From Pelagicoccus enzymogenes (lineage in GTDB: Bacteria > Verrucomicrobiota > Verrucomicrobiia > Opitutales > Opitutaceae), in assembly GCF_014803405.1 (NCBI RefSeq), contig NZ_JACYFG010000007.1, positions 434,001 to 498,000 of the forward strand: a stretch of 64,000 nt of DNA, given 5' to 3'. The notes below the pieces were generated by a model. That model made no database searches. It worked only from the letters and a program-made list of their open reading frames with translations, and was not told the DNA's origin. The translations under genes and the position numbers were made by a program. Shown here in pieces: positions 36,312-45,111 of the stretch (positions are counted from its first letter, which is position 1; the number at the start of each line of letters is the position of its first letter).

Positions 36312-37004
36312 ATGGCTACGATTCTTGTTACGGGCGCCAGTCGAGGGATTGGCTTGGAGTTAGCATGCCAGCACGCGGAAGCGGGCGATTCCGTCATCGC
36401 GACCTGCCGGGATCCGGATACCGCGAACGCCTTGAATCACCTGAGCCAGAGTTTCGACAATGTGGAAGTGGAGGCTTTGGACGTTGTGGATCCATTGACG
36501 ATCTTGTCGCTGGCGAGCCTGATCTCCAAACGTGGCGACAAGGTAGACATCCTTTACAGCAACGCTGGAATGGCGGTAGCTGAAGCCTTTGGAGAATGGA
36601 CCGCTGACGCTTTTTCCGCTACGCTGGAGACCAACGTGGTCGGTTGCGCCATGATCCTTCAAGGCTTTGCCAAGGTCATGGCGCAGGGAGGAAAAATCGT
36701 CAATGTATCCTCCAAAATGGGCTCCTTCGAATTTATGGGCAACCTTGCGGGCGAGTTGACCAGCTATGCAGTCAGCAAGTCCGCTCTCAATATGCTCGTG
36801 AGGCAATCCGCTCCGTCGCTCAAATCCCAGGGGGTGCTGTCCGTTGCCTTGAGTCCAGGTTGGGTCAAGACGGACATGGGAGGGCAAGAGGCGGACCTTA
36901 CGGTTACGGAATCAGTCGAGGCGATCAGGAAAACGGTCTCCGAACTGAGCTTGGAGGACGCGGGCAAGTTTATCGATTACACAGGAGAAGAGATTCCTTG
37001 GTAG
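36312..37004 (+). CDS. Short-chain dehydrogenase/reductase
   Basis: 230 residues of the classical SDR family. It has a Rossmann fold with TGASRGIG at about 7-14 for NAD(P), LYSNAG and Asn of LETNVVG, the catalytic Ser in NVSSKMGSF, Tyr and Lys in SYAVSKSALN, and the PGWVKTDMGG loop. The YAVSK/PGWVKTDMGG pattern is like C-factor/CsgA-type SDRs, whose substrate is uncertain. It lies between the sigma/anti-sigma unit and two ExbD genes, separated from each by less than 100 bp. Confidence 0.9.
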   Translation: MATILVTGASRGIGLELACQHAEAGDSVIATCRDPDTANALNHLSQSFDNVEVEALDVVDPLTILSLASLISKRGDKVDILYSNAGMAVAEAFGEWTADAFSATLETNVVGCAMILQGFAKVMAQGGKIVNVSSKMGSFEFMGNLAGELTSYAVSKSALNMLVRQSAPSLKSQGVLSVALSPGWVKTDMGGQEADLTVTESVEAIRKTVSELSLEDAGKFIDYTGEEIPW

Positions 37005-37022
37005 TCTAGGGCATTTTTTGTA

Positions 37023-37451
37023 ATGGCAGTCCAACTACAGCCTAAATCGAACTCCCGAAACGTTGCGGGTGTCTCCATGGCGCCCATGATAGATATGGTT
37101 TTCTTGCTGCTGGTCTTTTTCATGACCGCGAGCGCCATGTCGCAAGCAGGAAGCAAACGAGAGTTGGAGTTGCCGGATTCTCCTCAAGCGAAGGTCGCTC
37201 AGGACTTTTCCGGACGGATTATCGTCAGTATCGACGAGTTCGGACAGGCCTACTTGGGAAACCAAGCAGTGGAGATGCTTGAGCTTTCTGAGGCGTTGTC
37301 CACTTTTAGTGAAGAAACCAGCAAGCCTAAGTTAACGATTCGAGCCTCCAAGGAAACGCCCTTTTCAGCAATCAAGGCAACGATGAGGATCGCGGCAGCG
37401 GCCGGAATCAGCGACTATTTGTATGCGACCTATCAAGTGGGAGGCAACTGA
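37023..37451 (+). CDS. ExbD/TolR family biopolymer transport protein (first)
   Basis: 142 residues. A short N-terminal cytoplasmic part precedes one transmembrane helix at about 22-40 (APMIDMVFLLLVFFMTAS). The conserved Asp24 in PMIDMVF is the proton-path residue of ExbD/TolR. A periplasmic domain with the ExbD fold (IIVSIDEFGQAYLGNQ ... KLTIRASKETPFSAI) follows. It works with ExbB/TolQ, using the proton gradient to power TonB or Tol. No ExbB gene is within this window, so the partner must be encoded elsewhere. It is followed by a second ExbD 6 bp on. Confidence 0.92.
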   Translation: MAVQLQPKSNSRNVAGVSMAPMIDMVFLLLVFFMTASAMSQAGSKRELELPDSPQAKVAQDFSGRIIVSIDEFGQAYLGNQAVEMLELSEALSTFSEETSKPKLTIRASKETPFSAIKATMRIAAAAGISDYLYATYQVGGN

Positions 37452-37457
37452 GTCAGC

Positions 37458-37901
37458 ATGGCGGTAAGCGTTAAGAGAGGGGCGCCGAGGACGGAAGCGA
37501 GCGAATTGCCGATCGCGCCGATGATCGATGTGGTGTTCCTCTTGCTCGTCTATTTTATGGTGAGCTCTAGCATCCAGAAGCAAGAGGCAGATATCGGCTT
37601 TTCGTTGCCTGCCGTTGTGAAAACAAGCGAACCCGTGTCCTTTCCGGATGAGCAGGTCATCGAGATCGACGCGGAGGGAAGGGCGTGGGTGAACGGCTAT
37701 GCCTACGACGATCCAGAGGAAGCGAGCTATCTTAAGTTGGCCCAGATGCTTTCCCGCTATCGAGAAGGCGCGCAGGCTTCGCAAAGCTCCGCTCGCGTGA
37801 CGATCGCTCCCTCGGATTCGACTCCGCACCAAATGGTCGTGCGGGTTATGGACGCCTGCCAATTGGCGGGGCTGGAGTCGGTCAGCTTCGCGGTCGAGTA
37901 G
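37458..37901 (+). CDS. ExbD/TolR family biopolymer transport protein (second)
   Basis: 147 residues. Its single transmembrane helix (about 20-39, APMIDVVFLLLVYFMVSS) again contains the essential Asp in PMIDVVF, and a periplasmic ExbD domain follows (VIEIDAEGRAWVNGYAYDD ... RVTIAPSDSTPHQMVVRV). It differs clearly from the first copy, so the two probably form a heteromeric pair, as in systems with two ExbD proteins per ExbB. The pair is expected to serve TonB-type receptors such as the one at 15834-17936, but that link is inference. Confidence 0.92.
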   Translation: MAVSVKRGAPRTEASELPIAPMIDVVFLLLVYFMVSSSIQKQEADIGFSLPAVVKTSEPVSFPDEQVIEIDAEGRAWVNGYAYDDPEEASYLKLAQMLSRYREGAQASQSSARVTIAPSDSTPHQMVVRVMDACQLAGLESVSFAVE

Positions 37902-38070
37902 GTTGCTGGGGAGAGTCTATCAGAGGACCTTCGAATCGCTCGCGTGATTTGATGGATCAGCCTGTAGCGGAAGCCGCAAGGCTTTCGGTGGTGTGTTGCT
38001 CGAAATGTTTCTGCCGGCACGGGCGAACTTTCCTGTTGCTAAACGCCAGTCGATGCAAAGCCTACGCAGC

Positions 38071-39471
38071 ATGGCGAAAAAAGCTCAAGCGACTTGGGGT
38101 GGACGTTTTTCGAAAGGGCCAGCGGAACTGATGCTGGCCTTCGGCGAATCTGTGTCTTTCGACAAACGTCTGGCTCCCTACGATATCGAAGTAAACAAGG
38201 CGCACACCGCCATGCTTCAGCACATCGGTTTGCTCACCAAGAAGGAGTTGCGAGAAATCCACAAGGGATTGGATGTGCTCAGCAAGCAGATCGCCAAGGG
38301 CGAGATCGAGTGGAAAGCGGAGTTTGAAGATGTTCACATGAACATCGAGCAAGCCCTGACCAAGATCACCCCAGCGGCCGCTAAGATGCATACGGCCCGC
38401 AGCCGCAACGATCAGGTCGCTACTGATGTGCGTCTCTTTTTCAAGGACGCCTGCTCCCAATTGATCGCCAAGCTCGAAACCTTGCTGAAGGCGATCTTGG
38501 AAGTCGCAGAGAAAAACCAGGATGTATTTATTCCTGGATACACGCACTTGCAGCGTGCCCAACCGGTATCAGTCGCTCATCACTTGCTCGCCTACGTCGA
38601 AATGTTCGGTCGCGATATCAAGCGTTTCCAGGACGTAGCGGAGAACGCAAACTGGTGCCCGCTCGGTTCAGGCGCGATCGCGGGCACGACGCTGCCCATC
38701 GACCGCGAGTTTACGGCCAAGGCTCTCGGCTTCGTTAACGCACGCGGCAAAGCTCAAGTAACCCGCAATTCGATGGATTCGGTAGCCGATCGGGATCTCT
38801 TCCTGGACTTCGCGCACGCTTGCTCGGTCACCGCTACCCACATCTCTCGCGTCGCGGAGGACGTCATCATTTGGAACTCTTCGGAATTTGGATACGTCGA
38901 GCTGCCGGACGCCTTCTGCACTGGTTCCAGCTTGATGCCGCAAAAGAAGAATCCGGACTCGCTGGAAATCTTGCGCGGCAAGTCGGGTCGCATCGTTGGC
39001 AATCAGCAGTCTCTCTTCGTTATGGTGAAGGGACTGCCGCTTACTTACAATCGGGATCTGCAGGAGGATAAACCGCAAGTGTTTGACAGCTTCGATCAGC
39101 TTTCGATTAGTCTCGACGTACTTTCCGGCACCTTGGAAGGAATGGCCTTCCGTCCGAAAAAGTGCGCAGCTGCGGTTTCTGACCCTGCCTTGTTGGCCAC
39201 GGACCTAGCAGACTATCTGGTCTTGCGCGGAGTGGCTTTCCGAGATGCTCACCACGTCGTCGGCGGCCTTGTCGCTCTCGCGGAAAAGCTCGATTGCCCA
39301 TTGCACGAAGTGCCGGATGAAAAAGCCAAGGCATTGCATCCAAAAATTGGAGACGATTGGGTTGAGGTTTTCGACCTGCAACGAGCGATGAAGGCTCGCG
39401 AAGGAACGGGAATGCCAGGGCCCAAGCAGATTCGCAAGCAGCTCGCCAGCTGGAAGAAGCAGCTCGGGTAG
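38071..39471 (+). CDS. argH: Argininosuccinate lyase
   Basis: Last step of arginine synthesis: argininosuccinate to arginine and fumarate. 466 residues from the ATG at 38071, the normal length. The fumarase/aspartase superfamily signature [15 protein letters not shown] at the active site, the first conserved block [13 protein letters not shown] and the second TPGYTHLQ-type block ([17 protein letters not shown]) are all intact. In-frame ATG codons upstream (38053, 37993) would add 6 or 26 residues that do not fit the family. It is followed 15 bp later by mutL on the same strand, so the two may share a transcript. Confidence 0.96.
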   Translation: MAKKAQATWGGRFSKGPAELMLAFGESVSFDKRLAPYDIEVNKAHTAMLQHIGLLTKKELREIHKGLDVLSKQIAKGEIEWKAEFEDVHMNIEQALTKITPAAAKMHTARSRNDQVATDVRLFFKDACSQLIAKLETLLKAILEVAEKNQDVFIPGYTHLQRAQPVSVAHHLLAYVEMFGRDIKRFQDVAENANWCPLGSGAIAGTTLPIDREFTAKALGFVNARGKAQVTRNSMDSVADRDLFLDFAHACSVTATHISRVAEDVIIWNSSEFGYVELPDAFCTGSSLMPQKKNPDSLEILRGKSGRIVGNQQSLFVMVKGLPLTYNRDLQEDKPQVFDSFDQLSISLDVLSGTLEGMAFRPKKCAAAVSDPALLATDLADYLVLRGVAFRDAHHVVGGLVALAEKLDCPLHEVPDEKAKALHPKIGDDWVEVFDLQRAMKAREGTGMPGPKQIRKQLASWKKQLG

Positions 39472-39486
39472 TTTCCGAAGAGATAG

Positions 39487-41421
39487 ATGGCAAAGGTTCG
39501 TCTGCTAGAAGACCACGTCGCCAACCAGATCGCGGCTGGCGAGGTGATCGAACGTCCGGCGTCGGTCGTCAAGGAGCTCGTCGAGAACAGCATCGACGCG
39601 GGGGCTACTCGCATCGAAGTGGAGTTTCGCAACGGAGGAACGAGCCTCATGCGCATCGAGGACAACGGAGGGGGCATGAGCCACGACGATGCCTTGCTAG
39701 CCTTGGAGCGTCACGCGACCAGCAAAATCCAAAAGGTGAAGGACCTAGATGGCCTCACCACCATGGGCTTTCGAGGCGAAGCGTTGCCGTCGATCGCATC
39801 CGTATCCAGGTTTCAACTTCAGACAAGGGAAGAAGGAGCCGAAGGGGGCACGGAAGTATTGATCGACGGCGGTAAGATGATCCACGTTCGAGATTGCGGG
39901 ATGCCTCAGGGGACGCGCATGACGATCAGCAAGCTGTTCAATACGGTTCCCGCTCGCCGCAAATTTCTCAAAAGCAAGACCACGGAATCGGCCCATATCG
40001 TCCAATGTGTCCGCTTGTACGCTCTGGCGCATCCAGAGATTGGATTCAGCTTGCTGGACGATGGACGATCGCTTTTCCAGTCGCCGGCGAACTCTTCGCT
40101 CAAGAGCCGTATCGCGGAGGTTTTCGGGAAGCAGATCGCCAACAACTTGATCGAGGTGGACGCTTCGGAGGACGGACTGCGCATGCGCGGCTTTATCGGC
40201 AAGCCCAGCTTGTCGCGCTCAAGCCGCCACGAGATGCTGTTTTTCGTCAACAACCGCCCGGTGGAGAACAAGACCTTGAGTTACGCTTTGGTCGAATCCT
40301 ACTACGGGCACATTCCCAAGGGACGTTATCCGGTCGCCTTCCTTTTCCTCGACCTCGATCCGCAACGAGTGGATGTGAATGTGCACCCGGCAAAGCGGGA
40401 AATTCGCTTTCGGGAAGAGGCGAAAACGAGGGGCTTCGCGGTGAGGACGCTTTTGGAGGCGCTTCGCGGCGAGTCCGAATCGTTGCAGGCGATCAAGCCG
40501 GTAGAAGTGCGTTTGCCCAAGAGTGTTGAATCGGAGCCGCGGGTTTCGGCGGCCCCTGTCGCGAAGAGCGTCCCGGCCAAGGCTTCGTCAGCCCATCGTC
40601 CTCAGCGACGATTGGTGCAAGCGGAAGAGCGGGAATCTTCTTCCTCGTCCGCAAAGTCTGAAGAGAGCGGGGGAGCGTCTCCTGTTGAACCTGCAATTTC
40701 GCCGAAAAAGGCTCCGGATCCCCAAGTCGCGAGCGTTTCAGTTGTTCCGGAGCCCAAGCCGGAGAGCGCCCGCACGGAGTCGCCTGAAGCCGCGCCGCGT
40801 AAGGAGGAGGAAAAGGCCAAGAACTGGAGCTACCTGGGCTGGGCCCAAGGCGAATTCGCTACTTTCGATACGGGGGCTGGCGTGGTTTTGCTCAACGTCA
40901 GGGCAGCCCAACAGAGAATTCTCTATGAGCGGATGCTCAAGGATTTCGCGGCCAAGGCGGTTCGTTGCCAAAAACTGCTTTTGGCACAGCCGGTGGAGCT
41001 CGATCCGCTGAGTTCGGCGGTCTTGGTGGAGAGCTTGGAATTTTTCGAGCGGCTCGGTTTCGAGATCGCGCCTTTTGGCCGCAATTTTTTCCGCATCGAA
41101 GGTACGCCCACTTGGCTGGAGGACGCGGATGCCGAAGAGTTTGTCAAGGAAACCATCGCTCTCCTGCGGCAAGGCAACGTCGCCGAAGATAAGGAAGGGG
41201 TAGCGGTGGAGATGATCGCCAAACGGGCCGTGGCCAAGCTGCGACGTCCAAAGGAGGAGCCGAGCTCCTCGGAGATAGATTCCCTGCTGGAGAAGCTTTT
41301 CAGTTGCGACAAGCCGCTAACGGATCCTGAAGGCCGTCCGTCCTTGATCGAAATTTCCAGTGGCGAGATCGACAAGCGCTTTCAGCGAAGAAATCGCCGA
41401 AAGCATGACGAGCTGTTCTAG
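39487..41421 (+). CDS. mutL: DNA mismatch repair protein MutL
   Basis: 644 residues. The N-terminal GHKL ATPase is canonical: IAAGEVIERPASVVKELVEN, DNGGGM, TMGFRGEALPSIA, and GTRMTISKLFNTVPARRKFL. A Pro/Ser/Lys-rich linker of about 110 residues joins it to the C-terminal dimerisation domain. In that domain the endonuclease metal motif (usually DQHAxxxERxxYE) is changed to NVRAAQQRILYE at 470-481, losing the Asp and both His. The usual CPHGRP motif near the end is also altered (CDKPLTDPEGRP). The protein is therefore expected to bind and signal but not nick DNA. Upstream argH is 15 bp away; GAAGAGA is a plausible ribosome site. Confidence 0.95.
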   Translation: MAKVRLLEDHVANQIAAGEVIERPASVVKELVENSIDAGATRIEVEFRNGGTSLMRIEDNGGGMSHDDALLALERHATSKIQKVKDLDGLTTMGFRGEALPSIASVSRFQLQTREEGAEGGTEVLIDGGKMIHVRDCGMPQGTRMTISKLFNTVPARRKFLKSKTTESAHIVQCVRLYALAHPEIGFSLLDDGRSLFQSPANSSLKSRIAEVFGKQIANNLIEVDASEDGLRMRGFIGKPSLSRSSRHEMLFFVNNRPVENKTLSYALVESYYGHIPKGRYPVAFLFLDLDPQRVDVNVHPAKREIRFREEAKTRGFAVRTLLEALRGESESLQAIKPVEVRLPKSVESEPRVSAAPVAKSVPAKASSAHRPQRRLVQAEERESSSSSAKSEESGGASPVEPAISPKKAPDPQVASVSVVPEPKPESARTESPEAAPRKEEEKAKNWSYLGWAQGEFATFDTGAGVVLLNVRAAQQRILYERMLKDFAAKAVRCQKLLLAQPVELDPLSSAVLVESLEFFERLGFEIAPFGRNFFRIEGTPTWLEDADAEEFVKETIALLRQGNVAEDKEGVAVEMIAKRAVAKLRRPKEEPSSSEIDSLLEKLFSCDKPLTDPEGRPSLIEISSGEIDKRFQRRNRRKHDELF

Positions 41422-41426
41422 GCAGT

Positions 41427-41446
41427 CGCTTCTCTCGCGAGAAGCG
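41427..41446. terminator. Hairpin between convergent mutL and cyclophilin genes
   Basis: CGCTTCTC-TCGC-GAGAAGCG, perfect 8-bp stem, 5 bp after the mutL stop and 41 bp after the cyclophilin stop read leftward. It lacks a T-run, so if it ends transcription it would be a weak, two-sided terminator. Confidence 0.45.
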
Positions 41447-41487
41447 CTGCTCTCAGCGGAGTAGCGAAAGTCGCGAGACCTTCGATC

Positions 41488-42360
41488 CTAGGACTCGGTC
41501 TTCTCTTTGTCCTCGACCTTCACCTTCACTTCGCTGACGCGGATGCTGTTGATGATGACCGGTTCCTCGGGCATGTTCTGGGGGCCAGTGGGAACTTGGG
41601 AGATGGCCTCGGCCACTTCCATGCCTGAGAGGACTACGCCGAAGACGGTGTGCTTGCCGTTCAACCAAGGAGTGCCGCCTTCCTTCGTAACGATGAAGAA
41701 CTGGGAGCCGTTGGTATTGGGGCCAGCGTTGGCCATGCAGAGGGTGCCGTAGTCGACGCTGTTGATCAATTCACCGCGGCCCACGAGAGGCTCTTCGATC
41801 TCCAAAGCGGAAGCGATCTCCTCGACTTCGACTTCGTACATGGGCTCGAACCCTTGGGCCTCTTGCATCTTTCCGAAAAGATTCGCGATGAATTCGACGG
41901 GGCTTTTGCCGCGATGTTCGCGAAGGTGAGGGACGACCCACTGCTCGAAAACGTATTCCGCGCGTTGCTGGTCGCCAATTTCCCCGGTAACGGGTTCGCC
42001 CTCGGTATAGGTTTCGTCCTCGAAAGTGTAGCCAGGGCCGCCGGAGCCGTTGCCCGCGGGATCGCCGCCTTGGATCATGAAGTCCGGAATGACGCGGTGG
42101 AAAGTGAGCCCGTCGTAGAAGGGCTTGGCGTTTGCCACGTCTTCTCCTTCTTCCAGAAGGCGGGTCCCGTCGGCGAGGCCGATAAAGTTTTCCACGGTCT
42201 TGGGCGCGTCCTTTTCGAGTAGGCGGATCACGATTTGTCCCATAGACGTGTCGATCGTGGCATGCAGCTGCTTCTCCTTTTTCGCGCAGCCGGCGAAGAA
42301 GAGCGAAAGGCCGAGAGTGGCGCAAAGACTGAGGCAAGCGGATTTGGGTAGTTTACGCAT
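41488..42360 (-). CDS. Peptidyl-prolyl isomerase lipoprotein, cyclophilin type with insert
   Basis: 290 residues. A lipoprotein signal with Cys25 in LFFAGC is followed by a cyclophilin fold that catalyses proline cis-trans isomerisation in the envelope. Cyclophilin blocks are LTFHRVIPDFMIQGGDPAG (with the catalytic Arg) and LCMANAGPNTNGSQFFI, then the last blocks NGKHTVFGVV. Between about residues 117 and 198 an insert of roughly 80 residues interrupts the domain, helical and acidic (KMQEAQGFEPMYEVEVEE), a size unlike the compact PpiA. It could serve as a client-binding arm. ATG start, monocistronic, with no neighbour of related function. Confidence 0.92.
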   Translation of the reverse strand: MRKLPKSACLSLCATLGLSLFFAGCAKKEKQLHATIDTSMGQIVIRLLEKDAPKTVENFIGLADGTRLLEEGEDVANAKPFYDGLTFHRVIPDFMIQGGDPAGNGSGGPGYTFEDETYTEGEPVTGEIGDQQRAEYVFEQWVVPHLREHRGKSPVEFIANLFGKMQEAQGFEPMYEVEVEEIASALEIEEPLVGRGELINSVDYGTLCMANAGPNTNGSQFFIVTKEGGTPWLNGKHTVFGVVLSGMEVAEAISQVPTGPQNMPEEPVIINSIRVSEVKVKVEDKEKTES

Positions 42361-42518
42361 ATGGATGCTCGGTTTAGAGATTCAGCGGCTCGGGGCAATG
42401 CGAATTAGTCCGGTTTTAGCTCAGGATCTGGCGTTCGCTGCCGTCTAAAAGGTTGCGCAGCAACGCCAAACACACATTTTTATCTACTGACAGACACCCC
42501 TTTTACTGTCGCACACCC

Positions 42519-43511
42519 ATGAAATGCCTCATCATAGGAAGCGGACGCTTCATCGCCCCCAAGCTCATCGAGGAGCTTGTTTACGCGAAACATGAGGTCG
42601 CTATCCTGGATCAAAATCCACCCCCGGAAAGCGTGGCCGACAGGGTAACCCACATTTTCGGCGACAAGGGATCCCTTGCGTTCTATCGCGACGAGTGCCT
42701 CGAATTTAAGCCGGACATCGCAGTTCACTTGTCTGCCAACAATGGAGAAGAAGCCTCGGCTTTTCTCGAGGTTTTCCAAGGCCAAGTAGCCCAGACCGTT
42801 GTGACGAGCAACACGAACGTTTATCTGGCCCATGCCCGTCTCAAAGGGACGGAGCCAGGAGCCTCGTTGGCTGTCCCGATCAACGAAGAATCGCCCCTTC
42901 GTAATTTGGGAATCGGCAACGAAGAGCAGGGGGACAAGCTCGACGTGGAGAAGATCATGGGGAACTCGAAAGATCCGTGTACGATCTTGAGGTTGCCGCC
43001 TGTGTACGGTCCGAACGACTTTTTGCGCCGCTTCTATCCGCTCTTAATACGAATGATTGACGATCGTCCTTTCGTTCTGCTCGGGGCGAGCCAAGCGAGT
43101 TGGCGATGGACGCATGCCTTCGTGGACGATGTCGCTCATGCCGTCGCTCTTTCAGTGCTCAATCCAGGCGAAAAGCATCGTATCTACAATGTGGGCGAAG
43201 CCAAGACTCCCACCATGAAGGAGCGCCTCGAGCACTTGGGCACGGTCTTCGGTTGGGATGGCAGGGTGAAGGTCGTATCTTCGGTCGACTTGCCTGACTA
43301 CCTCAAGACGCCGGGCGACTTTTCTCAGGACATGCTGATCGATTCGAGTCGGATCCGGCACGATCTGGGTTACAAGGAGCTAGGCGACTACTACGACGGC
43401 CTTGCGGAGTCAGTAGAGTGGTATCGGGACAATCCTCCGGCAGACATGGTGGGGAAGACCTTCAACTATTCCGCTGAAGACGCGGTCGTCGCAAGGGAGG
43501 TCCGAGACTAG
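42519..43511 (+). CDS. NAD-dependent epimerase/dehydratase-like SDR
   Basis: 330 residues of the extended SDR (PF01370) fold. It has a Rossmann start MKCLIIGSGRFIAPKL with the GxGxF dinucleotide signature, an aromatic/charged core, LPPVYGPNDFLRRF and the C-terminal substrate part. The catalytic Tyr-x-x-x-Lys motif is not in place: the aligned stretch reads GDKLDVEKIM, keeping a Lys but with Leu where Tyr is expected. It is thus either inactive, uses another residue, or acts as a binding protein. The ATG at 42519 is used; the frame opens earlier but the fold begins here. It converges with the small lipoprotein gene, 14 bp away. Confidence 0.85.
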   Translation: MKCLIIGSGRFIAPKLIEELVYAKHEVAILDQNPPPESVADRVTHIFGDKGSLAFYRDECLEFKPDIAVHLSANNGEEASAFLEVFQGQVAQTVVTSNTNVYLAHARLKGTEPGASLAVPINEESPLRNLGIGNEEQGDKLDVEKIMGNSKDPCTILRLPPVYGPNDFLRRFYPLLIRMIDDRPFVLLGASQASWRWTHAFVDDVAHAVALSVLNPGEKHRIYNVGEAKTPTMKERLEHLGTVFGWDGRVKVVSSVDLPDYLKTPGDFSQDMLIDSSRIRHDLGYKELGDYYDGLAESVEWYRDNPPADMVGKTFNYSAEDAVVAREVRD

Positions 43512-43525
43512 GGCCGAACTACCCG

Positions 43526-44029
43526 CTACTCCTCGATGACTTGCTTGGAGGTGCGGATTGTTTTGTTGATGAAGACCCAGCCGTCCTCGATCTCTAGTTC
43601 TACGTCGAGCAAGCTGGTATAGTGACGCGTTTGGCCGAATTGCTCTACTTTTTCCTCCTCGTGAACCTTTACGAGCGCGTTGTGTCCGTAATTTGAATAC
43701 TCGATGTCCATCACCAAGGTTTGCAGGTGAATAGACTTTGCTGTTTCGAAAATTTCTTTCACCATCGAGAGGTAGTTCTCTCGGTATTGGGTCATGACGC
43801 TGTGTTCGGTACGATCCACGCTGGAAAAGCTTGGCGAGAAAAAGCTCTCGTAAAATGGGAAATCTTGACGGCGTGCGGCATCGTCGTTGAGAGCGAAGAA
43901 TTCTACGATGGTATCGTCGGTGAGTTCGCCCATGTAATAGCCGTAACCAGTGCTGTTGACCGATTCGCAGGAGCTAAGCAGAAGGGAGCATAGGAGGAGC
44001 AGCGGCAATACGAGGAGTCGAGTGTTCAC
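43526..44029 (-). CDS. Small lipoprotein, SnoaL/NTF2-like
   Basis: 167 residues. A lipoprotein signal (MNTRLLVLPLLLLCSLLLSS then Cys21) precedes a domain that looks like the NTF2/SnoaL cone fold (EFFALNDDAARRQDFPFYES, DVELEIEDGWVFINKTIRT), a frequent fold for envelope lipoproteins with unknown ligands. GTG at 44029 is chosen; an in-frame TTG at 44065 would add 12 residues before the signal. It lies about 135 bp downstream of the caspase-like gene on the same strand. It may be the last gene of that operon or stand alone. Confidence 0.72.
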   Translation of the reverse strand: MNTRLLVLPLLLLCSLLLSSCESVNSTGYGYYMGELTDDTIVEFFALNDDAARRQDFPFYESFFSPSFSSVDRTEHSVMTQYRENYLSMVKEIFETAKSIHLQTLVMDIEYSNYGHNALVKVHEEEKVEQFGQTRHYTSLLDVELEIEDGWVFINKTIRTSKQVIEE

Positions 44030-44163
44030 GCTTGCTAGGCTGGGCAAACTGCTGCAGGGAGGCAAACCGATTTCTCGAAAGCGGGACGCAGGAGACTTCG
44101 TAAAACGGACAGGGACATGCTTCTGAAGGAGGGCTGGAGGGGGCGTGTCCGCTTAAGCGAACC

Positions 44164-45111
44164 CTAGGACTCGCTATCCGAAAGATAGAACTGTGACAGC
44201 TCGTTTAGAATCGCCTCCAGTCTTTGGTAGTATTCATCTACCGGTAGGTCATTCTTATTTGAATACAGCGACTCGAGCTCTTGCTCCAGCTTGTTTCTCT
44301 CCGCTGCTTGGGAGGGCGTCAGCTCTCTCTCCTGTTTTTGGGGAATCAAGCTGATCCTGCGAGCGAGGCGCCCGTCCAGGGCGGGGCCTGTTTCCTTTTG
44401 CGGCAAGCTTCGTAAGCCGGAGTATTGGGTCGCAGGAGTTCCTTTTCCGTCCCCGTTGTCGTCGATCAAGGCATGTTCGCTGCTTAGCCTGCCGGCATCC
44501 CTGTAAAAGGTCTCGGTAGCTGCCGAGGCGCTGAGAAAGGCTTCTAGGAGGGACACCGCGTGGTCGCGGTCGATGTCGCTTGCTGGTGCGGCCATCGCTT
44601 CGGCAAATCGCTCCCCGAACCGCGCGTAGTTCAGCTCCGAAGGACTTCGGGTTGCGGTGATGATGACTCTATTTTCCGCGGAAAGGGCGCTGATGAACGG
44701 GGAGCTAGCGGATCCGCCGTGCACAAAGACGATCTCTTTTTCGTTGTTTGCGAGCCATTCGCTTAATTCCTTAGCGGATAGATCCTCTCCGGGGAGGTTG
44801 AGTTTGGCGCCGCTGGCGTTGGCGGTGCCGTGGCCTAGGTAGACGATCCATATGCTGGAGGCATCGGATTTCTCGGCGTCGACGATCCACTGCTTCACCT
44901 GTTGCTTGGAGTTTTCACCTGTCTTTTGCGGACTGACTATCGTTGTGTCAGCTCCCGCTTTTTCACCCATTTCTAGCCAGAGCGCGGCCGCTTTCGAAAA
45001 TCCTTCCGCAAATTGATCGGCCCCCGGCGCTCCTTGAATCACCAGAAGCAGATCGGCTCCGGCAAGGCTCGTCGTGAGGAACGAGAAATAAACCAAGAGT
45101 CTGTAGATCAT
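44164..45111 (-). CDS. Caspase/C13-like fold protein lacking the catalytic cysteine
   Basis: 315 residues with a signal peptide (about 1-19, LTTSLAG). The core has the alternating strand-helix order of caspase/legumain (CD clan) proteins: a strand DLLLVIQGA, a second strand IWIVYLGHGTANASGAKLNLPG with His94 in LGHG at the catalytic His position, and a third EIVFVHGGSASSPFIS where the catalytic Cys would lie. There GGSASS replaces the usual Cys-containing stretch, so peptidase activity should be absent. A helical C-terminal tail (ERELTPSQAAERNKLEQELE) may pair with the coiled-coil protein of the operon. It is the last coupled gene of the MoxR/VWA operon, ATGA overlap with the previous. Confidence 0.7.
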   Translation of the reverse strand: MIYRLLVYFSFLTTSLAGADLLLVIQGAPGADQFAEGFSKAAALWLEMGEKAGADTTIVSPQKTGENSKQQVKQWIVDAEKSDASSIWIVYLGHGTANASGAKLNLPGEDLSAKELSEWLANNEKEIVFVHGGSASSPFISALSAENRVIITATRSPSELNYARFGERFAEAMAAPASDIDRDHAVSLLEAFLSASAATETFYRDAGRLSSEHALIDDNGDGKGTPATQYSGLRSLPQKETGPALDGRLARRISLIPQKQERELTPSQAAERNKLEQELESLYSNKNDLPVDEYYQRLEAILNELSQFYLSDSES

